A stretch of 64,000 nt of DNA from Flavobacterium gawalongense (lineage in GTDB: Bacteria; Bacteroidota; Bacteroidia; Flavobacteriales; Flavobacteriaceae). The notes beneath the pieces were generated by a model. It was given only the letters and a program-made list of their open reading frames with translations. It was not told the origin of the DNA and did no database searches. How positions within the stretch are numbered: the first letter of the stretch is position 1; the number at the start of each line of letters is the position of its first letter. Positions 26,188 to 35,689 of the stretch are shown piece after piece. Made by a program: the position numbers and the translations under genes. The DNA lies in NCBI RefSeq assembly GCF_007097265.1, contig NZ_VJZP01000008.1, positions 79,103 through 143,102 on the forward strand, given 5' to 3'.

Positions 26188-27294
26188 ATGATATTGCCTA
26201 ACAAAAAAATTAAAATTGCTTTAGTTGGTTATCGATTAAGTCGTGGTGGAGCCGAAAAGGTTATGGCGGTCTTGTCTCAATTTTTTGAAAAACAAGGAGT
26301 AGAGGTTCACAACATTATTGTTCTCGATGAAGTTTCTTATTCGTATTCAGGGAAATTGGTCAATTTAGGCAAGATGAAAAATGCTTCTAATGGCCTTTTT
26401 AATAAATGGAATCGGTTTGTGTTTCTTAAAAAATACCTTGACGAAAATGAGTTTGATTTCATTATAGATTTCCGATTCAGGATAAAACCCATTCAAGAAG
26501 TATTGATAGCAAAATGGCTTTATAAAACGAAAACTATTTTTACAGTTCATAGTTTTTTGATTGATCATTACATGCCTAATTGGTCTTTTCTTACCCGTTT
26601 TATCTACGGAAATTGCTATAAATTAGTCAGTATTACAGATGAATCCAAAGCATTAATAGAAAATAAACATCATCTGAAAAATGTTGTCCGAATTTATAAT
26701 CCAATCGATATTGATGAAATTGCTGTAAAAGGCAAAGCTTTAAATGAACTTCAGTATGATTATATTATTGGCGTAGGCCAAATGGAAACGAACATTAAAC
26801 AATTCGATAAACTGATCGAAGCATATTCGGAATCAGTTTTGCCAGCAAACAATATTCATCTGGTTTTATTGGGTGATGGTGAACGAAAAAGAATACTCCA
26901 AAATGTAGTTAAAGAAAGAAAAATAGAAGATAAAGTGCATTTTTTAGGGTATCAAAACAATCCATTTAAATATTTGAAAAAAGCAAGATTTTTTGTTTTA
27001 AGTAGTTTGAATGAAGGTTTACCAAACGTTATTTTGGAATCGTTGGCTTGTGAAACTCCTGTTGTTGCGTTTGATTGCTCCTCAGGACCAAGTGAAATGA
27101 TTCAACATAAAGAAAATGGATTGCTGGTTGCCAATCAAAATATTGAAAAACTTTCTGAAGCAATGAATTTATTCGTGGAAGACGAGAATTTATATCGATA
27201 TTGCAAACAAAATGCGTTGCAAAGTGTGCAATCATTTTCTGTTTCAGCTATTGGGAAACAATGGTTGGATGTAATGAAAATCAGTTTAGACTAG
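26188..27294 (+). CDS. Family 4 glycosyltransferase
   Basis: 368-aa GT-B enzyme. KIKIALVGYRLSRGGAEKVM is the usual N-terminal acceptor-domain start. IIGVGQMETNIKQFDKLIEA opens the donor domain. SSLNEGLPNVILESLACETP contains the ExFGLxxxE-type donor motif in the form EGLPNVILE. It retains the anomeric configuration, and the donor is unknown. An FdtA-like gene starts 4 bases after its stop. Confidence 0.93.
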   Translation: MILPNKKIKIALVGYRLSRGGAEKVMAVLSQFFEKQGVEVHNIIVLDEVSYSYSGKLVNLGKMKNASNGLFNKWNRFVFLKKYLDENEFDFIIDFRFRIKPIQEVLIAKWLYKTKTIFTVHSFLIDHYMPNWSFLTRFIYGNCYKLVSITDESKALIENKHHLKNVVRIYNPIDIDEIAVKGKALNELQYDYIIGVGQMETNIKQFDKLIEAYSESVLPANNIHLVLLGDGERKRILQNVVKERKIEDKVHFLGYQNNPFKYLKKARFFVLSSLNEGLPNVILESLACETPVVAFDCSSGPSEMIQHKENGLLVANQNIEKLSEAMNLFVEDENLYRYCKQNALQSVQSFSVSAIGKQWLDVMKISLD

Positions 27295-27298
27295 AATT

Positions 27299-27703
27299 AT
27301 GACAACATTAAAAGATATACAATTACTTAAATTGCCTGTTGTAGAAGATACTCGCGGAAATCTGGCATTTATTCAAAATGATGTTTTGCCATTTGAATTT
27401 AAGCGCGTTTATTATCTTTTTGACGTGCCCAGTAATTCTTTTCGAGGCAGTCATTCTCATATCAATCAAAGTGAAGTTCTAATTGCTTTGAGTGGAAGTT
27501 TTGAAGTTGTTCTAAACGACGGATTCGAAAAAAAATCATTTTTTTTGAATAAACCCAATATTGGATTGTATATCCCAACAGGAATGTGGCGTGAGTTAGA
27601 AAATTTTTCATCCGGTTCGGTTTGTCTGGTTTTTGCATCTGATGTTTATAATGAAGACGATTACATCAGAGATTTTGATGAATTTTTGGCATCCAAAAAA
27701 TGA
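27299..27703 (+). CDS. Cupin sugar 3,4-ketoisomerase (FdtA/WxcM-like)
   Basis: 134-aa cupin. VVEDTRGNLAFIQNDVLPF and VYYLFDVPSNSFRGSHSH fit the FdtA/QdtA family, with the HxH pair at about residues 52-54 in the active site. IALSGSFEVVLNDG is the second cupin strand. The family converts dTDP-4-keto-6-deoxyglucose to a 3-keto isomer, the substrate for an FdtB-type aminotransferase such as the one at 21890. It overlaps the next glycosyltransferase by 4 bases. Whether the product leads to Fuc3N or Qui3N cannot be read here, and the RmlA/RmlB steps are not in the window. Confidence 0.88.
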   Translation: MTTLKDIQLLKLPVVEDTRGNLAFIQNDVLPFEFKRVYYLFDVPSNSFRGSHSHINQSEVLIALSGSFEVVLNDGFEKKSFFLNKPNIGLYIPTGMWRELENFSSGSVCLVFASDVYNEDDYIRDFDEFLASKK

Positions 27704-28800
27704 AGCTTCTTTATATAGTTCCAAATATAAATAACGAAGGCGGTGTAGCCAGAGTCCTTTCGATAAAAGCCAATTATCTAGTTGAAAAATTAGGATATGA
27801 AGTCCATATTTTGACTCAAAATGAAGGTTTTTCCCCTTTGTTTTATTCTTTTAATTCCAATATTATTTTTCACGATATGATCTTGAAAGGCAATGTCTTT
27901 CAGTTTTTTAATTCTTTTGCAAAAGCCTTAAAAAGTAAAATTAAAACAATACAACCGGATGTTATTATTGTTTGTGATAATGGTTTAAAGGCATATTCTA
28001 TTCCTTTTATTTTAAAAAATAAAACCCCTCTTATTTTAGAAATACACAGTTCTAAATTTATCGAGGAAAGAGAATCAAAAAAAAATATTTTGACGAAAGT
28101 AGCGTCTAATTGTATTCATCTTTTTAAAAGAATAGGAATAAAGAAATACGATCGATTTGTCGTTGAAACGAGCGGAAGCATTTCAGAATGGAACATAAAT
28201 AATACAATTGTAATTCCGAATCCCTTATGGTTTGCTTCAGAAAAATCCAGTGATTTAGAAAGTAAAAAAGTAATTGCTGTTGGACGGCATACGTATGAAA
28301 AAGGATTTGACAGAATGTTGCAAATCTGGAAAAAAGTAGTTGCCAAACATCCGGATTGGATATTGGAAATTTACGGAAAATCAAATGAAAATATTGATTT
28401 AAGATTGTTGGCTGAAAACCTAAATGTTTCGAATAATGTTGTTTTTCACGAACCGATCCAAAATATTGACGAAAAATATTTAGAAGCTTCTTTTTATCTG
28501 ATGACATCTCGATTTGAAGGTTTTGGAATGGTCTTAATTGAGGCGATGGCTTCGGGATTACCTTGTGTTGCTTACGATTGTCCGTGTGGACCAAGAGGCG
28601 TTTTGTCTCAAAACGAAGACAGTTTTTTAATTGAAAATAGAAACGAAACGGAATATATCAAAGCAGTTGAGACTTTAATCGAAAATGCGACATTAAGAAA
28701 AGAAATGGGAAAAAAGGCAAAGTTGTCTAGCGAAAAATACAATATTGACGAAATTATGCAAACCTGGAATCAACTATTTATTGGAATCAAAAAGAGTTAG
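27700..28800 (+). CDS. Family 4 glycosyltransferase
   Basis: 366-aa GT-B enzyme. MKLLYIVPNINNEGGVARVL is the N-terminal loop, KVIAVGRHTYEKGFDRMLQI starts the donor domain, and MTSRFEGFGMVLIEAMASGL carries the canonical EGFGMVLIE donor motif. The overlap of 4 bases with the isomerase suggests translational coupling. Its stop lies only 5 bases from that of the convergent GT2 gene, with no separate terminator beyond a 5-bp stem. Donor and acceptor unknown. Confidence 0.94.
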   Translation: MKLLYIVPNINNEGGVARVLSIKANYLVEKLGYEVHILTQNEGFSPLFYSFNSNIIFHDMILKGNVFQFFNSFAKALKSKIKTIQPDVIIVCDNGLKAYSIPFILKNKTPLILEIHSSKFIEERESKKNILTKVASNCIHLFKRIGIKKYDRFVVETSGSISEWNINNTIVIPNPLWFASEKSSDLESKKVIAVGRHTYEKGFDRMLQIWKKVVAKHPDWILEIYGKSNENIDLRLLAENLNVSNNVVFHEPIQNIDEKYLEASFYLMTSRFEGFGMVLIEAMASGLPCVAYDCPCGPRGVLSQNEDSFLIENRNETEYIKAVETLIENATLRKEMGKKAKLSSEKYNIDEIMQTWNQLFIGIKKS

Positions 28801-28805
28801 ATTTT

Positions 28806-29687
28806 CTAATTTATCGTACACAAATACCCGACTCTAAACATATTAAAAGCTAATAAATTAGGATTGTTTCCTGTCAAATTTTTTAATAATGATTTTTCAA
28901 AAACAGCATATAATTTCGAAATAATAAAAACTGATTTTGTTTTTTTTAAAAAATAATACAGTTGAATCAATCGTACAAATTCAACATCTATTTTCTCTTC
29001 TTGGTATAACGAAATCAAATTTTCTAACGACTCTTTTGTTTTGTTTAAATAATCCAAATTAGTGTCAATATCTCCGTGTTCAACTGGGTTTTCTATATGA
29101 TTTATTTTGACTTGTAATAAATTTAATTGATACGAAAGTTGGGTGTCATCATGACCGTATTTTTTTATGTTTTTATCAAATTTTACTTTGTTGAAACAGT
29201 CTTTTTTAATTACGGTATTATTGAATAGTAATGATTTATAGGGCTTTTTTCTTCTGTTTTCAGAAGTTTTATCTTCAATGAATCTTCCGTATTTCCAACG
29301 TAGTTTTTGATTTTCGGATGGACATTTTTCAGGATGCAACCGGCCGCCATAAATAACATCAAAATCAGGAAGATTGTCGATGTATTTTTTTATATAATTG
29401 TTGTCAATAATAATGGAGTCGCCATCAATAAAAAGTAAATATTGATATTTTGCTTGTTCGGCAAGGGAATTTCTGTTTTCGCGATGGGCGATGTTTTCTT
29501 TTAATGAAACAAAACTGCAATCCGATAACGCATTTACATTTTTATTGAATATATTCAAATTCGATTGTGAAGCATCATCCTGGCATAAAATCTCAAAATT
29601 TATTCCGCAATCCGAACATTGTTTGTGCAACTCTAAAACAAGAGGATAAACGTTGCAATTGTATATTGGAACAAGAATGGAAATCAT
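28806..29687 (-). CDS. Family 2 glycosyltransferase
   Basis: 293-aa GT-A enzyme. ISILVPIYNCNVYPLVLELH and EILCQDDASQSN at the start, and YLLFIDGDSIIIDNNYIKKY with an IDGDS metal motif near residue 94, place it in GT2. YGHDDTQLSYQLNLL provides the likely catalytic acidic pair. It follows ftsE on the minus strand with a 1-base overlap (TAATG), so it may be translated from the ftsE message. That is an unusual link between a polysaccharide gene and a cell-division gene, probably positional. Confidence 0.9.
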   Translation of the reverse strand: MISILVPIYNCNVYPLVLELHKQCSDCGINFEILCQDDASQSNLNIFNKNVNALSDCSFVSLKENIAHRENRNSLAEQAKYQYLLFIDGDSIIIDNNYIKKYIDNLPDFDVIYGGRLHPEKCPSENQKLRWKYGRFIEDKTSENRRKKPYKSLLFNNTVIKKDCFNKVKFDKNIKKYGHDDTQLSYQLNLLQVKINHIENPVEHGDIDTNLDYLNKTKESLENLISLYQEEKIDVEFVRLIQLYYFLKKTKSVFIISKLYAVFEKSLLKNLTGNNPNLLAFNMFRVGYLCTIN

Positions 29688-30370
29688 TATGCAGTTCTTT
29701 GAACTACTTCAAAAATTTTGGCATCTTCACATTTCAATGTTTTTGAAGGGAATTTCATCAATAATGCGTAATCGTGCGTTGCCATAATGATTGTTTTTCC
29801 GTTGGCATTAATTTTTTTTAATACTTCCAATACTTCGGCACTCGTTTGTGGATCAAGGTTTCCGGTAGGTTCATCAGCAAGAATTAGTTCTGGATCGTTA
29901 AGCAAAGCTCTGGCTATCGCCACACGTTGCTGTTCACCACCAGAAAGTTGATGTGGCATTTTATTGCCAAATTCTTTCATGCCGACTTTATTTAAAACTT
30001 CATCGATTTTTGTTTGCATTTCTACATTGTCTGTCCATCCTGTTGCTTTAAGTACAAACAACATATTGTTATTTACAGTACGATCTGGAAGTAATTTGAA
30101 ATCCTGAAAAACAATTCCAATCTTTCTTCTCAAAAACGGAATGTCATCTTCTTTTAAAGTGGCTAAATCAAAATCTACAATGTTTCCTTCACCTTCTGTC
30201 AAAGGTAAATCGCCATATAAGGTTTTCATTAAACTACTTTTTCCGGAGCCTGTTTTTCCAATGATGTAAAGGAATTCACCATGTTTTACATCCAAGTTTA
30301 CCTCAGATAAAATAGTTTTTTCTTCTTGATAAATGGTAACGTTTTTTAAAGACAGTACGGATTGTGACAT
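29687..30370 (-). CDS. ftsE: Cell-division ATP-binding protein FtsE
   Basis: 227-aa ABC ATPase, the typical FtsE length. Walker A is GKTGSGKSS (residues 38-46), the Q-loop IVFQDFKLLPDRTV is FtsE-specific, the signature is LSGGEQQRVAIARALL, and Walker B is LILADEPTGNLD with the H-loop in MATHD. With FtsX it controls periplasmic peptidoglycan hydrolases at the septum. FtsX is not adjacent, which I believe is common in this phylum. The ATG at 30370 was chosen because the longer frame adds an unlikely leucine-rich leader of 17 residues. Confidence 0.93.
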   Translation of the reverse strand: MSQSVLSLKNVTIYQEEKTILSEVNLDVKHGEFLYIIGKTGSGKSSLMKTLYGDLPLTEGEGNIVDFDLATLKEDDIPFLRRKIGIVFQDFKLLPDRTVNNNMLFVLKATGWTDNVEMQTKIDEVLNKVGMKEFGNKMPHQLSGGEQQRVAIARALLNDPELILADEPTGNLDPQTSAEVLEVLKKINANGKTIIMATHDYALLMKFPSKTLKCEDAKIFEVVQRTA

Positions 30371-30599
30371 AATTTGCATTTGTTTATGGGGTAAAAGTAA
30401 TAAGATAACGGTTCTATTCAAAATAAATTCTATTCAATTAAATAGAATTCGGGTAATTACAAATAATATACGTAAGTCATATAGTTTACGACGATAAATA
30501 TTGTATGAATGTATTGCAATGAAAGTTAAATTTTACAGTGTTTAAAAAAATGTTCATAATAAAAACGAATTGCGATTCGTTATAGAGTTCAGAATATGA

Positions 30600-30607
30600 T
30601 ACATTTG
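30600..30607 (+). promoter_or_regulatory. Candidate -7 box for the TPR gene
   Basis: TACATTTG matches TAnnTTTG, 21 bases before the ATG; no -33 partner at normal spacing. Confidence 0.35.
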
Positions 30608-30628
30608 AATTCTTAAAATAAAATTGCA

Positions 30629-33600
30629 ATGCGTAAAATTTCCTGGGGCTACTTCTTTTTCTTTTTTATTATAACTGCTACCATTTCGGCACAAAAATCT
30701 ACCATTTACACTCACGATTCAAAAGATTTTAATAAAGCAGTTTCGTTGTTTAAAGATGCACAATATGCATCAGCACAAATTATTTTTAATAAAGTAAAAG
30801 AGACGGCGACTACTGAAGAACTAAAATCGGATTGTGCGTATTATGCCGCTAATTGTGCTATTCGAACCAATCAATCCAACGCTGATGAATTGATGGAACG
30901 TTTTGTTTCGGATTATCCTACGAGTGTAAAACAAAACCAAGCTTATATTGAAGTAGCGCATTATCATTTTAATCAGGGGAATTATCCGCAAGCGTTGCAA
31001 TGGTTTGATAAAGTAGACGAAAGCAGTTTAAGCAGAAATGACCAGAATAAATTCAATTTCCAGAAAGGGTATAGTTTTTTTAATGCCAAAAAGAAAAAAG
31101 AAGCCGCGGTCTATTTGAATAAAGTGGTGAATTCAGCGGAATATGGTTCACAAGCCAAGTATTATTTGGGATTCATGGCATACGAAGGAGATGATTATAA
31201 GCGAGCCACAAAATATTTTGACGAAGTTTCAGGTGAAGAAAAGTACAAAGAAAAGCTTTCGTATTATCAAGCCGACATGAATTTCAAATTGGGAAATTTC
31301 CAAAAAGCAATTGATTTGGGCGAAAAAGCGATGGCTAAATCCACTGTTTTAGAAAAATCAGAATTGAATAAAATCATTGGTGAAAGCTATTTTAATTTAA
31401 ACAAATATGATAAAGCAATTCCGTATTTAGTTGCTTATAAAGGGAAAAAAGGAAGATGGAATAACACTGATTTTTACCAATTGGGTTATGCTTATTACAA
31501 ACAAAAAGACTATGAAAACGCAATTTCTCAGTTTAATAAAATTATAGGCGGAAAAGATTTCGTGGCGCAAAATGCCTATTATCATTTGGGAGAAAGTTAC
31601 CTGAATACTGATAAAAAACAACAAGCTTTGAATGCTTTTAAAAATGCTTCTGAAATGGAGTTTGACGCCGCAATTCAGGAAGACGCGAGTTTGAATTATG
31701 CGAAATTGAGTTACGAATTAGGGAATTCTTATCAAAGTGTACCGGCAGTTTTACAGGCTTTTTTGAAAAAATATCCTGATAACGCAAACCGTTCAGAGAT
31801 TGAAAGATTGTTGATTGATTCATATATTTCGTCTAAAAACTACAAGGAAGCGTTTGCTTTATTGGAAAAAAATAAAACTCCCGAAAATAAATTAGCGTAT
31901 CAAAAAGTAACATTTTACAGAGGGTTGGAATTGTATACGGATGGAAATTATCCGGAAGCTTTGAAAATGTTCACCAAATCTATAAACGAACAAAAAGATG
32001 CTGTTTTTACTGCACGAGCCACTTTCTGGAAAGGAGAAACCGAATATGTTTTAAATGATTTTAAAGATGCCTTGTTGAGTTTTAAACAATTTGCAGGTTT
32101 GGCTCAGGGATCAACAACGCCAGAATACAAAAATCACAATTACAATATTGCCTACGCATATTTTAAATTGAAAGAGTACGATCAGGCTGGGAATTATTTC
32201 CAAAGCCAAATAGAAAAAGTGAAGGACAATAAAGCGCGTTTGAATGATTCGTATTTACGTTTAGCGGATTGTCGTTTTGTAACTTCAAAATACGGACCAG
32301 CGATGGATGCGTATACTAAAGTGATTGAATCCAAAAGTGTTGATGCGGATTATGCGTATTTCCAAAAAGCAATTTCCTATGGTTTTATTTCTAAAAATGA
32401 TAAGAAAATTGATGAGCTAAATGCTTTTTTACAGTTGTATCCAAAGTCAGCTTATCGTGATGATGCGCTTTTTGAACTTGGAAATACTTACGTAGCTGAG
32501 AATAAAAATGACCTAGCGATAAAAACGTACGATCGATTGAATCTCGAATTTAAAAAGAGTTCTTTTACTTCAAAATCTATTTTGCGTCAGGGATTAATTT
32601 ATTATAATTCAGATAAAGATGATCAGGCATTATTGAAATTTAAAAAAGTAGCCGCAGATTTTCCTAGAACTCCGGAAGCATTAGAAGCCGTTGCCACCGC
32701 GCGATTGATTTATGTAGACAATGGAAGAGTAGATGAATATGCTAATTGGGTGCGTACTTTAGATTTTGTTGCCGTTACAGATGCAGAACTTGATAATGAT
32801 ACCTATGAAGCTGCTGAAAAACAATTTCAACAAAATAACACCAAGCAGGCTATTGCAGGATTTAGTGGTTATATTTCTAGTTTTCCAAGAGGAATTCATG
32901 CTTTACATGCTAATTTTTACCTTGCGCAATCCTATTTTTCTGAAGGATCTGAAAGTAAATCGATTCCCAATTATGAATATGTGGTTGCTCAACCCAGAAG
33001 TGAATTTACAGAACAATCTTTGTCGAGATTGGCGCAAATTTTTCTTAAAAACAAAGACTACAACAAAGCAATTCCGGTATTATCTCGTTTAGAAGATGAA
33101 GCTGATATTTCCCAGAATAAAACATTTGCACAATCCAATCTGATGAAATTATACTATGATAAAAAAGATTATCCAAATTCGGTAATTTATGCGGAGAAAG
33201 TTTTGATGAATCCAAAAACGGATGATAATGTAAAAAGTGACGCGCAAATTATAATAGCACGTGCGGCAATGCAAACGGGGGATGAAAACAAAGCGCGAGT
33301 TGCTTACGCAAAAGTTATGACGATTGCCAAAGGAGAATTGGCAGCCGAAGCTTTGTATTATGATGCCTATTTTAAAAATAAAGACGAAAAGTTTGAAGCT
33401 TCTAATACTGCAGTTCAAAAATTGGCAAAGAATTATTCGAGCTATAAATATTTTGGAGCCAAAGGATTAATCTTGATGGCGAAAAACTTTTACGGACTGA
33501 AGGACAGTTATCAGGCCACATATATTTTAGAAAATGTGATTCAAAATTTCACTGATTTTCCAGATGTTATTTCAGAAGCGCAAACAGAATTGGACGCTAT

Positions 33601-33643
33601 TAAATCCGAAGAATCTAAAACAAACTCATCGATTACAAAATAG
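30629..33643 (+). CDS. Large periplasmic tetratricopeptide-repeat protein
   Basis: 1004-aa exported protein. Residues 1-21 (MRKISWGYFFFFFIITATIS, then AQ) are a signal peptide. The rest is an almost unbroken series of TPR helical pairs (for example YPQALQWFDKVDESS, AAVYLNKVVNSAEYGSQAKY, YENAISQFNKIIGGK, YKRATKYFDEV). No catalytic domain was seen, so it is probably a scaffold. An outer-membrane barrel gene begins 92 bases downstream on the same strand, so the pair may form an envelope complex. Many Bacteroidota encode long TPR lipoproteins or periplasmic proteins of this kind with no assigned role. Confidence 0.85.
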   Translation: MRKISWGYFFFFFIITATISAQKSTIYTHDSKDFNKAVSLFKDAQYASAQIIFNKVKETATTEELKSDCAYYAANCAIRTNQSNADELMERFVSDYPTSVKQNQAYIEVAHYHFNQGNYPQALQWFDKVDESSLSRNDQNKFNFQKGYSFFNAKKKKEAAVYLNKVVNSAEYGSQAKYYLGFMAYEGDDYKRATKYFDEVSGEEKYKEKLSYYQADMNFKLGNFQKAIDLGEKAMAKSTVLEKSELNKIIGESYFNLNKYDKAIPYLVAYKGKKGRWNNTDFYQLGYAYYKQKDYENAISQFNKIIGGKDFVAQNAYYHLGESYLNTDKKQQALNAFKNASEMEFDAAIQEDASLNYAKLSYELGNSYQSVPAVLQAFLKKYPDNANRSEIERLLIDSYISSKNYKEAFALLEKNKTPENKLAYQKVTFYRGLELYTDGNYPEALKMFTKSINEQKDAVFTARATFWKGETEYVLNDFKDALLSFKQFAGLAQGSTTPEYKNHNYNIAYAYFKLKEYDQAGNYFQSQIEKVKDNKARLNDSYLRLADCRFVTSKYGPAMDAYTKVIESKSVDADYAYFQKAISYGFISKNDKKIDELNAFLQLYPKSAYRDDALFELGNTYVAENKNDLAIKTYDRLNLEFKKSSFTSKSILRQGLIYYNSDKDDQALLKFKKVAADFPRTPEALEAVATARLIYVDNGRVDEYANWVRTLDFVAVTDAELDNDTYEAAEKQFQQNNTKQAIAGFSGYISSFPRGIHALHANFYLAQSYFSEGSESKSIPNYEYVVAQPRSEFTEQSLSRLAQIFLKNKDYNKAIPVLSRLEDEADISQNKTFAQSNLMKLYYDKKDYPNSVIYAEKVLMNPKTDDNVKSDAQIIIARAAMQTGDENKARVAYAKVMTIAKGELAAEALYYDAYFKNKDEKFEASNTAVQKLAKNYSSYKYFGAKGLILMAKNFYGLKDSYQATYILENVIQNFTDFPDVISEAQTELDAIKSEESKTNSSITK

Positions 33644-33734
33644 ATAATTGAAGTTCGGAATTTAGATAATAGACAAATAGATAATAGAATAAAGAATAGG
33701 GAGTGAAATTCTTTCTGTTTAAAAAAACATAAAA

Positions 33735-35552
33735 ATGACAATCAAAAAAACATCTTCATTTACAGATATATCAACGTTCTCGGCTCCCTCCCCTTCGGGG
33801 AGGGTTGGGGTGGGGATTAGGTTAGGGATTCTATTTCTTTTACTCTCTCAATTTTCGTTTGCACAAAAAAAGGATCAAATTGGAACAGAAACAGTAAATG
33901 TTGTGAAGCCTTATACGCCAACTATTTCGGATGCTTTCAAAGTGAAGGAAACGCCTTCGCTTGATGAAGAAGGAAACACTAAAAAAGAAACAGTAAAATA
34001 TACCATTTTCTCTTTTCCGGTAGCTTCGACTTTTACTCCGTCTAAAGGAAAGGCGGAAGGAGTGGAGAAAGAAAAACAAGAACATTTATTTAAAAACTAT
34101 GCGACTTTTGGAGTTGGAAATTACGGAACTTTTATCGGTGAATTGTTCGTAAATCATGATCTTAATAATACAGATTATGTAGGTGGAATGTTTCGTCACC
34201 ATTCGTCACAAGGAGGGATTAAAAAGGTAGAATTAGATGATCGTTTTTATGACACATCGATTGATTTGATGTATGGTTCAAACCAAGACGATCTTTCCTG
34301 GAATGTAGATTTGGGATACCAAAATCAAATTTACAACTGGTATGGATTGCCAGCTGGTTTTGGTAGTGCTTTGTCAACTCAGGACAGGTTGATTCTAGTT
34401 AATGGTATAAAACCACAGCAAGTATATAGCACAATATCATTAGGAGGGAATGTAGCGTTTAACGAAAGTATTTTTAATAAAATGAGCCTTAAATTCAGTC
34501 ATTTTTCGGATACTTTTGAGTCTTCAGAAAATAGATTTTATGCTAAGCCAACAGTGCAATTTGATATCATGGATAGTGCTGTGAAAACAGATATAATTGT
34601 TGATTATGTTGGTGGCAGTTTCAAAGAGAATTATTCAAATACGAATATGGAACCTGTGAAATATGGTTATACTAATTTTGGTATTGCGCCAAGTTTTGTA
34701 ATGCAAAAAGAGGATTGGACACTGAATATTGGCGCGGCTGTGTTTTATAGTTTGGACAATCAAAACAGCAATAATAAATTTTTAGTTTATCCAAAATTCA
34801 ATGCTTCTTACAAAGTTGTTGGTGATTTGATGATTTTCTACGCCGGAGCCGAAGGAAACTTGGAACAAAACTCATATCAGGATTTTGTCAATGAAAATCC
34901 ATTTTTATCTCCAACGTTAAATATTGGACCAACGGACAAGCAATATGATATTTTTGCAGGATTAAAAGGGAAATTAACTAACAATGTAAGTTATAATATC
35001 AAAGGTTCGTATGTGAATGAAAGAAATAAAGCGTTGTTTAAAAGCAATGATTATAATGAAACCCAAACGAATCAGAATTACGCTTTTGGAAATTCCTTTC
35101 AAGTGGTGTATGACGATATGAGAACATTAAGTTTCTATGGAGAATTAAAAGCTGATTTTTCCAAGAATGTATCTTTTGGAATTAATGGGACTTTCAACAG
35201 TTATACGAATGATTTTCAAGCTGAAGCCTGGAATTTACCGACCGTAAAAATAAATTCAAATATTAATTTTAATATTACACCAAAATGGTTCACTGGCGCA
35301 AATGTATTTTACGTAGGCGAGCGTAAAGATCAAAAGTTGAATACTGATGTAGTATATCTAGTTCAGCCGAGTCCTTTTATTTTACCTTCCTATTTTGATG
35401 TAAATGCAAATGTTGGATTCAAATACAGCGATCGATTGACTGCTTTTTTAAGAGCTAATAATATTACCAATAAAGCCTATGAAAAATGGTTGAATTATCC
35501 GGTTCAAGGTTTTCAAGTGATTATAGGAGCGAACTATAAATTTGATTTTTAA
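33735..35552 (+). CDS. TonB-dependent-receptor-like outer-membrane barrel, signal region carrying a repeat
   Basis: 605 aa. The C-terminal about 500 residues are a large beta-barrel (FRANNITNKAYEKW and the final FQVIIGANYKFDF are typical of TonB-dependent receptor barrels), but I see no full plug domain. The signal core LGILFLLLSQFSFAQ begins only at residue 31. Before it lies [12 protein letters not shown], the translation of a dispersed palindromic repeat, which lengthens the N-region. The hydrophobic core and cleavage site are intact, so export is probably retained, possibly with a changed start. The preceding TPR gene and the following GreA-like gene are likely neighbours in one functional unit. 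Ligand unknown. Confidence 0.8.
   Translation: MTIKKTSSFTDISTFSAPSPSGRVGVGIRLGILFLLLSQFSFAQKKDQIGTETVNVVKPYTPTISDAFKVKETPSLDEEGNTKKETVKYTIFSFPVASTFTPSKGKAEGVEKEKQEHLFKNYATFGVGNYGTFIGELFVNHDLNNTDYVGGMFRHHSSQGGIKKVELDDRFYDTSIDLMYGSNQDDLSWNVDLGYQNQIYNWYGLPAGFGSALSTQDRLILVNGIKPQQVYSTISLGGNVAFNESIFNKMSLKFSHFSDTFESSENRFYAKPTVQFDIMDSAVKTDIIVDYVGGSFKENYSNTNMEPVKYGYTNFGIAPSFVMQKEDWTLNIGAAVFYSLDNQNSNNKFLVYPKFNASYKVVGDLMIFYAGAEGNLEQNSYQDFVNENPFLSPTLNIGPTDKQYDIFAGLKGKLTNNVSYNIKGSYVNERNKALFKSNDYNETQTNQNYAFGNSFQVVYDDMRTLSFYGELKADFSKNVSFGINGTFNSYTNDFQAEAWNLPTVKINSNINFNITPKWFTGANVFYVGERKDQKLNTDVVYLVQPSPFILPSYFDVNANVGFKYSDRLTAFLRANNITNKAYEKWLNYPVQGFQVIIGANYKFDF
33784..33815 (+). repeat. REP-like GC-rich palindrome, single copy in coding sequence
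   Basis: CCCTCCCC-TTC-GGGGAGGG hairpin followed by a TTGGGG-T-GGGG tail, inside the barrel gene. It shares the preceding CTCGGCTCCCTC with the copy at 52998-53029. Confidence 0.85.
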
Positions 35553-35562
35553 TTTTTTTTTA

Positions 35563-35664
35563 ACCACAAAAGGCACAAAGTTTAACACAAAAGACACAAA
35601 AAGATAATTCAAAATAACGAAACAATCTTTGTGCCTTTTTTAATTCCTTTGTGCCTTTTGTGGT
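35563..35664. repeat. 100-base inverted repeat (ACCACAAAAGGC...)
   Basis: 18-base arms ACCACAAAAGGCACAAAG and CTTTGTGCCTTTTGTGGT are perfect complements, and an inner pair (CACAAAAAGAT with ATCTTTGTG) extends the fold. T runs occur on the right side. It fills the gap between the barrel and GreA-like genes and may also end transcription. Confidence 0.8.
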
Positions 35665-35689
35665 GATTTTTTTATTTTCTCATTTAACT

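Noticed and set aside
28797..28809. TTAGA-TTT-TCTAA as a terminator between convergent glycosyltransferases
   Set aside because: A five-base AT-rich stem without a T run is too weak to claim.
29687..30370. ABC ATPase as part of a polysaccharide exporter
   Set aside because: Length and the Q-loop wording IVFQDFKLLPDRTV are those of FtsE; no exporter permease adjoins it.
35651..35689. Longer N-terminus for the GreA-like protein
   Set aside because: The extra codons are the right arm of the inverted repeat; the ATG at 35690 begins the family-like sequence.
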